DNA from: an uncultured SAR86 cluster bacterium | GTDB lineage: Bacteria > Pseudomonadota > Gammaproteobacteria > Magnimaribacterales > Magnimaribacteraceae | DNA length: 47,600 nucleotides | NCBI GenBank assembly: GCA_937773605.1 | Contig: CALJVP010000015.1 | Coordinates: 1-47,600, forward strand | Direction of reading: 5' to 3' | Part shown: piece by piece, positions 8,795 to 16,265 of the stretch | Numbering within the stretch: the first letter of the stretch is position 1 | How the letters are laid out: the number at the start of each line of letters is the position of its first letter | Program-made: the position numbers and the translations under genes | The notes under the pieces: model-generated | What the model was told of the DNA's origin: nothing | Seen by the model: the letters and a program-made list of their open reading frames with translations, nothing else | Database searches by the model: none

Positions 8795-9645
8795 ACCTCT
8801 CAAAATCTAATTCAAACAATTTTTATTATTCTAAAGGCACAGGTAAGCCAATGGTTTTTCTTCATGGTTTTCCTGATTGTCCAAAAAATTACGAAAACCA
8901 AATAAACTATTTTTCTGAGCTGGGTTATGAAGTTTTCTGTCCGTTTATGCCTGGCTATCATCCGGATGATAAAGAATTATCTTCCTATGACCCCACTACC
9001 ATCTCTTTAGAAATTATAAAATTCATCAATTCACTAGACGTTGGCCCTGTTACTTTGGTTGGTCACGACTGGGGATCATCAGCCGCCTATGGAGTGGCTT
9101 CCATGGAGCCTTCTATGGTCTCTCGTTTAATTACATTATCGGTGCCTCATGGTAGCAAGTTAGTGGAAGCAATATTAACTGACGGAGATCAACAAAGAAG
9201 ATCTTGGTACATGTTCTATTTTCAACTTGATTTAGCAGATATGGCTGTCCCGGTAAATGACTATGAATTTATAGACAGGCTTTGGAGGGAGTGGTCACCT
9301 GATTGGCCTGACTACAAAGAGTTCTCAAAAAATACAATAAAAGTCTTATCTGAGAATGGTGTTTTGAATAAAGCACTTGGTTACTACAGAAGCACTTTTC
9401 AAACCACTCTGTCCGGTTCTGAATTAAGTGCAGAGCAAATGGAACGAAGAGATCAAAAAATCTCATGTCCAGCTCTTTACTTGCACGGTAAAAATGATGG
9501 ATGTATCGGGAGTAATTTAGTGAACGGAATGGAAGAAAACTTTGAAAATCTTACTGTAAGAATTCTAGATGATTGTGGTCATTTTCTGCATCTTGAAAAA
9601 CCAGAAGAAGTGAATAAAATTATTTTAGAATTTTTATCTAGCTGA
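8791..9645 (+). CDS. Alpha/beta hydrolase of the epoxide hydrolase/haloalkane dehalogenase type
   Basis: A 284-residue soluble alpha/beta hydrolase. The oxyanion loop is HGFPDCP near residues 25-31, and the nucleophile elbow is GHDWGS near 92-97, with Asp in the nucleophile position as in epoxide hydrolases and haloalkane dehalogenases. The cap is Trp/Tyr-rich. HGKNDGC supplies the probable acid and DCGHFLHLEKPEEV the catalytic His near the C-terminus. Asp rather than Ser argues against an esterase; the substrate is unknown. It is translationally coupled to the preceding membrane protein, and its last 12 bases overlap the 3' end of holB on the opposite strand. Confidence 0.85.
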   Translation: MNLSKSNSNNFYYSKGTGKPMVFLHGFPDCPKNYENQINYFSELGYEVFCPFMPGYHPDDKELSSYDPTTISLEIIKFINSLDVGPVTLVGHDWGSSAAYGVASMEPSMVSRLITLSVPHGSKLVEAILTDGDQQRRSWYMFYFQLDLADMAVPVNDYEFIDRLWREWSPDWPDYKEFSKNTIKVLSENGVLNKALGYYRSTFQTTLSGSELSAEQMERRDQKISCPALYLHGKNDGCIGSNLVNGMEENFENLTVRILDDCGHFLHLEKPEEVNKIILEFLSS

Positions 9646-10620
9646 GATACCTAATTTATTTTCCCAGTTAATGAATAACGATTGCAATTGATAGTCGGGT
9701 TTTAAATTAGTTCCTTCGATAAACAAGCTCCATAAAGTGTTCGTTTCAGTTAGTAATTCAAAGAGAATATTAAATTCTACTTTTTGTCCTAAGTACATAG
9801 TGATGGCAGAAGTGTCTATTTGAATTTCTTTTTCATCGCCGGTTATTTGATAGCGTATTGCATCCATCATGAGATTACTCATCCATTCCAACTTAAAAAC
9901 TAAAGCTCTTTGATCTTTAGGCCATTCTTCAGAGAGAGAAATTATATTTTTACCTTTTTTTATTAGTTGAGATATCTCGGTAATAAAATTATTTCTTGAA
10001 TCTAAAATATTATCATCCAACAGTTCTTTTATTTTTAAGGGACGACCAGGCGCTAAATCCAATGCCAATTTTAGATTTTCATCACTGATATTTTCTTGTT
10101 TGAGCCAATTTTCAATTTCTTGTTTTGATGGATTATTAATAAAAACTTCAGAACAGCGACTTTGGATGGTGGCTGAGAGCTGTTTAGCTCTGTGAGAGGT
10201 TATTATAAAATAAGTATTTTCAGGCGGCTCTTCTAAGACTTTTAATAAGGAATCCGATGCATCTTTTGATAAAAATTCTGCATTCTCAATCAAAAAAACC
10301 TTGTTGCCATTTAAAAAAGAAGACTCATAAAAACTTGTTTGTAACTCTTTAACTTGTTTGATGGATATCTTCTTCTTGCCCTCCTCCATTTTAATCGTGT
10401 AAAAATCAGGATGATTAGAAGACTTAAATAATTTACAAGGCTGACAGGCATTGCATGGCATGTATTCATTCTTTTCTTTGCAAAGAATAAGTTGTGATAA
10501 CTGAAGGGAAAATTGTCTTTTTCCTACTCCTTCTTTTCCTCCTATTAAAAACGCATGATGCAATAATTCAAGATCCAAATGAGCAAGGTATTGATCGAAC
10601 CAAGGAAGTGTTTTAACCAT
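9634..10620 (-). CDS. holB: DNA polymerase III subunit delta'
   Basis: Clamp-loader subunit that acts with gamma/tau and delta to load the beta clamp. It has the AAA+ fold: a P-loop-like GGKEGVGKR at 27-35, a zinc module formed by C47, C56, C59 and C62, IENAE at 111-115 in the Walker B position, and SRC at 154-156, the arginine-finger motif of delta'. The 328-residue length is normal. It overlaps tmk by 8 bases, as in many gammaproteobacteria, and is the last gene of the mltG-tmk-holB unit. Confidence 0.93.
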   Translation of the reverse strand: MVKTLPWFDQYLAHLDLELLHHAFLIGGKEGVGKRQFSLQLSQLILCKEKNEYMPCNACQPCKLFKSSNHPDFYTIKMEEGKKKISIKQVKELQTSFYESSFLNGNKVFLIENAEFLSKDASDSLLKVLEEPPENTYFIITSHRAKQLSATIQSRCSEVFINNPSKQEIENWLKQENISDENLKLALDLAPGRPLKIKELLDDNILDSRNNFITEISQLIKKGKNIISLSEEWPKDQRALVFKLEWMSNLMMDAIRYQITGDEKEIQIDTSAITMYLGQKVEFNILFELLTETNTLWSLFIEGTNLKPDYQLQSLFINWENKLGISAR

Positions 10621-11236
10621 TGGCTTTAAAGAACAGATTAAGAGTCTCTAATAATTGGAATTCAACATCCTCCTTTGATTGAGAACTGTCAATAACCTTG
10701 ATTCTACTGGGATGGAGCTTTGAAAGACTTAAGTACGAATCACGTATTCTTTGATGGAATACTTCCGGCTCCCTTTCAAATCTGTCAAGGTTACCTCTTT
10801 GCTTTGCCCTTTCCAGCGCAACGTCGATCGGTAAATCAAACAAAAGTGTTAATGAAGGTTCGGGTAAATTTAAAATTGAAGCAGTTGCCAATATTTTTTT
10901 AAGATCAATTTGTCTTCCTCCACCTTGATAAGCAATAGTGGAATCCATGTACCTATCCGAGATGACCCACTTATCTTCATTTAAGTTGGGTAAAATTAAA
11001 TTGTCTACGTGATCCTTTCTGTCTGAAAGCATTAGCAACATTTCCACTTCAGGAGAAATGACCGAGTCTACGTTCAAAAGAAGGGATCTGAGTTTTGGAC
11101 CTATGGGGCCACCGCCGGGTTCCCTCGTATTAACATAAGAAATATTTTTTTTATCTAAATATTTGTTAATAAATTTAAGATTAGTTGATTTTCCTGAACC
11201 CTCAATTCCTTCCAATGTAATAAATTTAGATTTCAC
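10613..11236 (-). CDS. tmk: Thymidylate kinase
   Basis: Phosphorylates dTMP to dTDP with ATP. The P-loop GIEGSGKST lies at 10-18, REPGG at 39-43, DRY at 94-96, and the lid RAKQRGNLDRFE at 143-154. These arginines in the lid, with a Gly-rich P-loop, resemble the E. coli-type (lid-arginine) enzyme. Length is 207 residues, typical of the family. It overlaps mltG upstream by 4 bases (ATGA) and holB downstream by 8 bases, so the three are one translational unit. Confidence 0.95.
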   Translation of the reverse strand: MKSKFITLEGIEGSGKSTNLKFINKYLDKKNISYVNTREPGGGPIGPKLRSLLLNVDSVISPEVEMLLMLSDRKDHVDNLILPNLNEDKWVISDRYMDSTIAYQGGGRQIDLKKILATASILNLPEPSLTLLFDLPIDVALERAKQRGNLDRFEREPEVFHQRIRDSYLSLSKLHPSRIKVIDSSQSKEDVEFQLLETLNLFFKANG

Positions 11237-12198
11237 TTTAACTGATATTCTTTTACGGCTTTATTGTGTTGTTCTAGTGTAGCTGAAAATTGATGAGTTC
11301 CATCACCTCTTGAAACAAAATAGTAGTCATTTGTTATTTCAGGCTGCAGAGCTGCTTTTATTGATTCTAAACTAACCAGGCTAATCGGACCGGGAGGAAG
11401 GCCCTTAATCATATAGGTGTTGTAGGGGTGTTTTAGTCTTAGATCTTTTTTTCTTATGTTGCCGTCAAAATTTTTACCTAATGCAAATATTACGGTTGGA
11501 TCTGATTGCAATCTCATTTTTGCATTCAATCTATTAATGAAGACCCCTGCAATTCTTTTTTTTTCTACACCTTCTTTTTCAATAATAGAAGCCATCGTTA
11601 ATGCGTCTTCTTCAGATTTATAAGGCAAGCCTGGCATTCTATTTTTCCAAAGAGTATTCAGTTCTTTTTTTTGTTGCTTATAGGCACGAACTAAAAGACT
11701 TGAAGCCGTATCACCCTTCTTATAATAATAAGTATCTGGAGAAAAAATTCCTTCCATGGAAGAGTATTTGGAGCCAGTTTCTTTTGCTATGAGTGAATCA
11801 GGATTGACTTTTAAATTATCAATAATTCCATCTAACTGTTTAAGTATTAAAAGTAACTGGGAAAAGGTAGATCCTTCTTTGAATCGAACGCTTCGATAAT
11901 AGATTTCTCCTTTAGAAAACTTATCCAATAAGCTAAAAATAGAATCGTTATTCGTTACTAGATATTCACCGGTTTTTATTTGAGTTGATTTACCTAATAT
12001 CCTTGAGTATTGGTTTAAAAAAAAAGTTGAGTACAAAAGATTATTCGATTGCAAGAGAAAAGATATGTCTTGCATAGACATTCCTTGCTTAACATCCACA
12101 ACTAATTCTTTCTTTAAATTAAATTTTGAATCAAAATTTACGTACAAGAGTCCCAGTAAACCTATAAGAATGATCGATGAGTACTTAAATAATTTCAA
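11233..12198 (-). CDS. mltG: Endolytic murein transglycosylase MltG
   Basis: Membrane-anchored lytic enzyme that cuts nascent peptidoglycan glycan strands. One N-terminal membrane segment spans residues 6-21, followed by a LysM-like region and the YceG domain. The catalytic Glu is E207 in MASIIEKEG; the conserved RLQSDPTVIFALG (229-241) and PYNTYMIKGLPPGPI (258-272) are present. The 321-residue length is normal. In most gammaproteobacteria pabC lies upstream and fabF beyond that; here 159 bases with the acpP terminator separate it from acpP instead. Confidence 0.93.
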   Translation of the reverse strand: MKLFKYSSIILIGLLGLLYVNFDSKFNLKKELVVDVKQGMSMQDISFLLQSNNLLYSTFFLNQYSRILGKSTQIKTGEYLVTNNDSIFSLLDKFSKGEIYYRSVRFKEGSTFSQLLLILKQLDGIIDNLKVNPDSLIAKETGSKYSSMEGIFSPDTYYYKKGDTASSLLVRAYKQQKKELNTLWKNRMPGLPYKSEEDALTMASIIEKEGVEKKRIAGVFINRLNAKMRLQSDPTVIFALGKNFDGNIRKKDLRLKHPYNTYMIKGLPPGPISLVSLESIKAALQPEITNDYYFVSRGDGTHQFSATLEQHNKAVKEYQLK

Positions 12199-12304
12199 TA
12201 CAACTACGTCCTGAAATAATTACAGTATCACTTGTTAAAATAAAGCTAAATAAATTTTAAAAGAAACTAATCTAAATGCAGTGATTTAGTAATAAAAAGA
12301 ACTA

Positions 12305-12350
12305 AATAAACCCGTAGGGATTTATTAAATTAGTTAGGCTTTTAAGCCTA
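12305..12350 (-). terminator. Two hairpins downstream of acpP, probable terminator
   Basis: On the minus strand after the acpP stop, a first hairpin has stem TAGGCt/aGCCTA (12335-12350). A second (12305-12326) has stem AATAAAtCCC/GGGTTTATT with a three-base loop, followed by a T-rich stretch (TAGTTCTTTTTATT). The second has the form of an intrinsic terminator and would separate acpP from mltG. The rest of 12199-12357 holds no gene I can see. Confidence 0.6.
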
Positions 12351-12357
12351 GGTTTTA

Positions 12358-12588
12358 TTAAGAATTGTTTGTTATGTAATCAACGGCATTCTTGACCGTT
12401 TGAATTCCCTCAGCTTCTTCATCAGGAATTTCTATTTCAAACTCTTCTTCAAAAGCCATAACAAGTTCAACGGTATCAAGAGAATCGGCACCGAGATCGT
12501 CTATAAAAGAGGCTTCAGATTTAACTTCTTCAGCCGAAACTCCTAGTTGTTCGCAAACAATTTTTTGTACTCTTTCTTCAATACTCAT
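12358..12588 (-). CDS. acpP: Acyl carrier protein
   Basis: Carries growing acyl chains on a phosphopantetheine arm during fatty acid synthesis. Seventy-six residues, strongly acidic, with the attachment serine S36 in [20 protein letters not shown]. Gene order fabD-fabG-acpP is standard, but the usual next gene, fabF, is missing and a terminator-like structure follows. The start is preceded by GGGAG seven bases upstream. A separate promoter is probable in the 122-base gap after fabG, consistent with the high expression of ACP in bacteria. Confidence 0.97.
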   Translation of the reverse strand: MSIEERVQKIVCEQLGVSAEEVKSEASFIDDLGADSLDTVELVMAFEEEFEIEIPDEEAEGIQTVKNAVDYITNNS

Positions 12589-12623
12589 AAGTTTTACTCC
12601 CCGTCTTTGACTTTTGCAGTCCG

Positions 12624-12654
12624 ATTATAAATTTGAGTTGCGCATGTTACCCAA
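12624..12654 (-). promoter_or_regulatory. Candidate acpP promoter
   Basis: The minus strand carries a perfect -10 box TATAAT (12624-12629) about 36 bases upstream of the acpP start. A weak -35 candidate TTGGGT (12649-12654) lies 19 bases further upstream, longer than the optimum. Position and the perfect -10 support a promoter; the -35 is unconvincing. Confidence 0.4.
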
Positions 12655-12710
12655 ATTTTTGTATAAATGCATTCTTTAAGTACTTAGATTAGACCGGATG
12701 TCAAATCAAT

Positions 12711-13421
12711 CTACATATAGAGTCCGCCGTTGATGTGTATCGTTTGTCCAGTAATGTAGGAAGACTCTTCTGAGCACAAGAAATTTACCAAATGAGCAAT
12801 CTCAGCACTTTCACCAAACCTTCCAAGAGGTATTTGTTTTATCAATTCTTCTTCAACAACACCGCTATTTGATTCAGTCATATCCGTCTTTATAAATCCT
12901 GGAGCAACTGCATTAACGGTTATTCCTCTGCTGCCAACCTCGCTAGCTAAAGATCTAGAAAAAGCCTCTATTCCGGCTTTAGCAGCAGCATAATTTGCTT
13001 GACCCTTATTGCCTAATACTGCCGAGGTGGAAGATAAATTTATTATTCTTCCCCATCGTTTTTTTAACATAGGCTTAAGAAGCCTTTTCGTTATTCTAAA
13101 AATTGCATTTAGATGGACGTTCATAACGTCACTCCATTCATCTTCTGACATTCTTAAGATCAAATTATCTCTAGTAAAGCCAGCATTGTTTATGAGTATG
13201 TCTATGTCTAAATGCTCGTTTGGTATTTTTTCCCAGGACGTATTGATTCTTTCTAAATCATCAAGTTCTAATTTGTATCCTAAGATGCCTTCTTCTATTA
13301 ATTGCTCCACTCCTTCAGAAGTGGTGGCTGTTCCAATCACGGTATAATTTTCTTCTAAGAGAGATTTTGCAATTGCATTGCCTATTCCCCTGCTCGCTCC
13401 CGTTATAAAAACTTTTTTCAT
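12711..13421 (-). CDS. fabG: 3-oxoacyl-[acyl-carrier-protein] reductase
   Basis: NADPH-dependent reduction of 3-oxoacyl-ACP in each elongation cycle. Short-chain dehydrogenase fold: TGASRGIG at 7-14, NNAG at 78-81, catalytic S131, Y144 and K148 in NLSSTSAVLG...QANYAAAK, and a C-terminal ITGQTIHINGGLYM. At 236 residues it is slightly shorter than the E. coli enzyme (244). It overlaps fabD by 4 bases (ATGA), and its position before acpP supports FabG over other SDRs. Confidence 0.95.
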   Translation of the reverse strand: MKKVFITGASRGIGNAIAKSLLEENYTVIGTATTSEGVEQLIEEGILGYKLELDDLERINTSWEKIPNEHLDIDILINNAGFTRDNLILRMSEDEWSDVMNVHLNAIFRITKRLLKPMLKKRWGRIINLSSTSAVLGNKGQANYAAAKAGIEAFSRSLASEVGSRGITVNAVAPGFIKTDMTESNSGVVEEELIKQIPLGRFGESAEIAHLVNFLCSEESSYITGQTIHINGGLYM

Positions 13422-14362
13422 TGGTGTTTATCAAAGATTTCCTTAAAAACAGAGTAATCATCAAGGCTAATAATTTCAACATCATTCACTATCCTTTTAA
13501 CCAATCCACTCAGAACTTTGCCTGGTCCACATTCGATAAAAGTATTTATGCCCTCCGAATGAATATTTTCAATTGTCTCCACCCATCTAACAGGACTGTC
13601 TATTTGATGAACTAAGTTGCTTATTATTTTCTCCAGATCCATTGTGTAGGATGCATCGTAATTTTGAAATATTTTAATGGTTGGTTCTTTAAATTTAATA
13701 TCATCAAGATGGTGTGAAAATTTATCAGCAGCTGCACTCATGAGCTTGCAGTGAGCTGGAACGCTCATAGCCAATGGTATTGCTCGCTTTGCTCCCTCTT
13801 CTTTGCAACGCTCCATTGCCAAAGTAACGCCTTTAGAGGATCCGGATATAACTATTTGTATTGGAGAATTTATATTTGCTGGGCTAACTAACTCTTGTTT
13901 AAAATTAGTTATATCCGAGCAGATGAGTTCTACGGCATCTTGGTTGAGGCCTATAATTGCCGCTATAGAACCTTCCCCTTCTGGTACGGCTTCTTGCATG
14001 AGTTTTGCTCTAACAGAAACAATATTCAATGCATCATTGAATTCTATAACCCCTCCCGCCACTAAAGCTGCGTATTCTCCTAATGAGTGTCCCGCCAAGG
14101 CACCCAAAGAATTTGAATTCAGATCAAGCTCTCTCCATAAAGCTATATTAGAAACTAACATCAAGGGTTGTGTTATTTCAGTTCTTGCAAGATCATCTTT
14201 TTTATCGGAAAAAATTAGGGACTTAAAGTCGACATCCAAGATTTCTTTAGCCTCATCGAAGGTTTTAGAAAAAATACTTTTATTATCGAAGTAGTCCTTA
14301 AGCATTCCTAAGGATTGTGAGCCCTGCCCTGGAAAAACTAGAGCAGTTTTAGAAAGATTCAT
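13418..14362 (-). CDS. fabD: Malonyl CoA-acyl carrier protein transacylase
   Basis: Transfers malonyl from CoA to ACP. PGQGSQ lies at 11-16, the nucleophile S93 in GHSLGE, the malonate-binding R118 and the catalytic H204 in SVPAHCKLM. The 314-residue length is normal. It follows rpmF directly by 8 bases; in E. coli and most relatives plsX and fabH lie in between, so this cluster is reduced. Confidence 0.95.
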   Translation of the reverse strand: MNLSKTALVFPGQGSQSLGMLKDYFDNKSIFSKTFDEAKEILDVDFKSLIFSDKKDDLARTEITQPLMLVSNIALWRELDLNSNSLGALAGHSLGEYAALVAGGVIEFNDALNIVSVRAKLMQEAVPEGEGSIAAIIGLNQDAVELICSDITNFKQELVSPANINSPIQIVISGSSKGVTLAMERCKEEGAKRAIPLAMSVPAHCKLMSAAADKFSHHLDDIKFKEPTIKIFQNYDASYTMDLEKIISNLVHQIDSPVRWVETIENIHSEGINTFIECGPGKVLSGLVKRIVNDVEIISLDDYSVFKEIFDKHQ

Positions 14363-14370
14363 TAACGAAA

Positions 14371-14568
14371 TTATTCTTCAGATTCTTCTTTAGGTTGCTT
14401 CACTTCTACAACCTTTTTTCCTCTGTAAAATCCATCTGCAGTCATTTGATGACGCAAATGCCTTTCTCCAGTAACGCTGTCCGTAGAAAGAGTAGGATTT
14501 GACAAAGATTGATGTGCCCTTCTTTGTAGCTTTTTAGACTTAGATTTTTTACTTTTTTGTACTGCCAT
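14371..14568 (-). CDS. rpmF: 50S ribosomal protein L32
   Basis: Small ribosomal protein. It begins [20 protein letters not shown], the typical L32 start in which an N-terminal Val-Gln-Lys-Ser basic segment is followed by RRAH, and ends with an acidic Lys/Glu tail. Length 65 residues, slightly longer than E. coli L32 (57). It has no zinc-binding cysteines, as in gammaproteobacteria. It lies between the DUF177 gene and fabD, the conserved location. Confidence 0.95.
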   Translation of the reverse strand: MAVQKSKKSKSKKLQRRAHQSLSNPTLSTDSVTGERHLRHQMTADGFYRGKKVVEVKQPKEESEE

Positions 14569-14598
14569 AAGGTGTCTCCGGCGCGGATTCTAGATGAA

Positions 14599-15066
14599 CT
14601 ACTCTAGCAAGTCTCTAATTTTTTTAAAAGGTTGCAACTTTTCTTCTTTTTCTGGGTTAGCAAAATCCAGACAATCTTCAGTATTACACTTAACAACACT
14701 AGGGTAGTTTAAACAAATCTCTTCTTCAACAAGCCTTTCTATTTGAAAATATTTTAGATTTTGAAAATGACTCTCATCGGGTTTATTCGAAAAATCTAAC
14801 AATACATCCTCATCCTTAATGATTAAGTTTGTTTCTAAAGTCAGATTAATCTCTGCTTCTTTTAAGCATATTTGACAGGTATTAAGGAAAAAAGACTCAA
14901 TAACTCCTTTGCAAGAAAATAAATCAGAGGAAAGCTTTTCAATTGATAGATTGATCTTCAATGGATGCTTAAGAGTTCCTATATTCAAACCATCAGATAA
15001 AATTTCAATGGATGTTTCTAATTTAATTGGAAACTTACCTTCTCTTAAATTTAAGTAGTTAGTCAT
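14599..15066 (-). CDS. yceD: DUF177 protein YceD (23S rRNA accumulation protein)
   Basis: YceD/DUF177 family; members are linked to 23S rRNA accumulation. The location between rluC and rpmF is diagnostic. Visible features are the CxxC pair in NTCQICLKEAEINL, typical of this family, the acidic centre and the conserved LVEEEICLNYPSVVKCNTED segment. A further Cys pair sits in CNTEDC. The 155-residue length is close to the usual about 170. It overlaps the rluC end by 8 bases. Confidence 0.88.
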   Translation of the reverse strand: MTNYLNLREGKFPIKLETSIEILSDGLNIGTLKHPLKINLSIEKLSSDLFSCKGVIESFFLNTCQICLKEAEINLTLETNLIIKDEDVLLDFSNKPDESHFQNLKYFQIERLVEEEICLNYPSVVKCNTEDCLDFANPEKEEKLQPFKKIRDLLE

Positions 15067-15982
15067 ATTTCTTCATTAATTTAGTAAAGTCATCAGGAAT
15101 TTTTGTAGATGCTTCAATTTTCATATTCTTAAATTTTATTTCATGGGCGTGCAGCATCATCCTATTGATATCAGCTTTAAGGGCTTTATTAAAATTTTTA
15201 TCCCCATATTTTATATCACCTACTATAGGATGTCCTGAGTGAGTGGCATGAACACGAATTTGATGAGTTCTGCCCGTAATGATTCTACATTTGACTAAAC
15301 TTAATGTTTTTTTAGCCTTTACTACTTCAAAATGTGAAATTGAATTTTTTCCTCTTGGATCAATTTGAACTTCTCTTTCTCCGGATTTTAATCTGTCTTT
15401 AAGCAAACTAACCTCTACTGTGTTTAAGCTCTTTGGCCAACTTCCTTTCACTAAAGCTAAATAGTCTTTATCAACATGGCCCTCCCTTATTTCCTTATGA
15501 AATTCTCTTAAAATAGATTTTCTTAGCGCTATAACCAAACAACCTGAAGTGTCTTTATCTAATCTATGCACTAGTTGAGCCTCTTTATAGCTCTTGTCTA
15601 TTTGTCTGAAAGCTTCTATTACCCCCAAGGAAATGCCACTACCTCCGTGACTGGCAATTCCCACAGGCTTATTTAAGATAATAAACTTTTTATCTTTAAA
15701 TATGATGCTGTTAATTAGTTTATCTTTTAGATTATTTTCTGCTTTCTTTGTTGCTTTGTGTTCATTTGAATACGGTGGAATTCTAACCTCATCACCTATT
15801 TGTAATTTTTGACTTGGCTTACAGCGGGACTTATTAACTCTAACCTCTCCTTTTCTTATAATGGAATAAATTTTACTTCTGGGGATACCCTTCATCTTCG
15901 AAAGTAAGCAATTATCCAGCCTTGTACCCGAATAATCTTCAGTGACTGTGTAAATTTGTACGGGGTTGAATTGAGTGCTCAT
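15059..15982 (-). CDS. rluC: 23S rRNA pseudouridine synthase RluC-type
   Basis: Makes pseudouridines in 23S rRNA. An N-terminal S4 RNA-binding domain covers about residues 20-70 (SRSKIYSIIRKGEVRVNKSR-like), then the catalytic domain has HRLDKDTSG at 139-147, catalytic D142, and the GRTHQIRVHATHSGHPIVGD segment. The 307-residue length fits RluC/RluD. The location next to rne and yceD identifies RluC. A TATTAT sequence on the minus strand, 20-30 bases upstream of the start, could be a -10 element. Confidence 0.92.
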   Translation of the reverse strand: MSTQFNPVQIYTVTEDYSGTRLDNCLLSKMKGIPRSKIYSIIRKGEVRVNKSRCKPSQKLQIGDEVRIPPYSNEHKATKKAENNLKDKLINSIIFKDKKFIILNKPVGIASHGGSGISLGVIEAFRQIDKSYKEAQLVHRLDKDTSGCLVIALRKSILREFHKEIREGHVDKDYLALVKGSWPKSLNTVEVSLLKDRLKSGEREVQIDPRGKNSISHFEVVKAKKTLSLVKCRIITGRTHQIRVHATHSGHPIVGDIKYGDKNFNKALKADINRMMLHAHEIKFKNMKIEASTKIPDDFTKLMKKYD

Positions 15983-16144
15983 TTTTTATAGATATAAGGA
16001 AAAGTATAATAATATGCTCAATTATGTTATTTTGACTAAGTATCTGCGCAATTAAACGTTAAAAATAAGACGCAGTAATAAATTATATAAAAAATTAAAG
16101 CAGAAAAGAGTTATAAGCTCTATTAATAAAAGAATTACAGTCAC

Positions 16145-16261
16145 GTAGGTGTGGCGACATCGTTTTTATAATTCACCTACCAGATCCGATAAATAAAGCA
16201 CTAACATAGCTTATTTATACCATAAAGCAAATTAAAGCTTTCCTGCTTTCCTATAAGGAAA
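16145..16261 (+). promoter_or_regulatory. Structured leader of rne: three hairpins, the last covering the ribosome binding site
   Basis: Three inverted repeats lie in the 283-base leader before rne. GTAGGTG/CACCTAC are perfect 7-base arms at 16145-16151 and 16174-16180. ATAAATAaAGC/GCTTATTTAT, with one bulge, spans 16189-16218. TTTCCT/AGGAAA lies at 16247-16252 and 16256-16261 with a 3-base loop. The last places the AAGGA Shine-Dalgarno, 6 bases before the ATG, in the 3' arm. E. coli rne autoregulates through its leader hairpins, so this may do the same; that is inference. The region before 16145 shows AT-rich sequence and no clear promoter pair or gene. Confidence 0.5.
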
Positions 16262-16265
16262 AAAA

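Noticed and set aside
13803-14294. Plus-strand 163-residue open frame opposite fabD
   Set aside because: It is antisense to a well-conserved fabD and has no recognisable motifs.
16032-16060. TTGACT as a -35 element for rne
   Set aside because: No acceptable -10 hexamer occurs 16-18 bases downstream.
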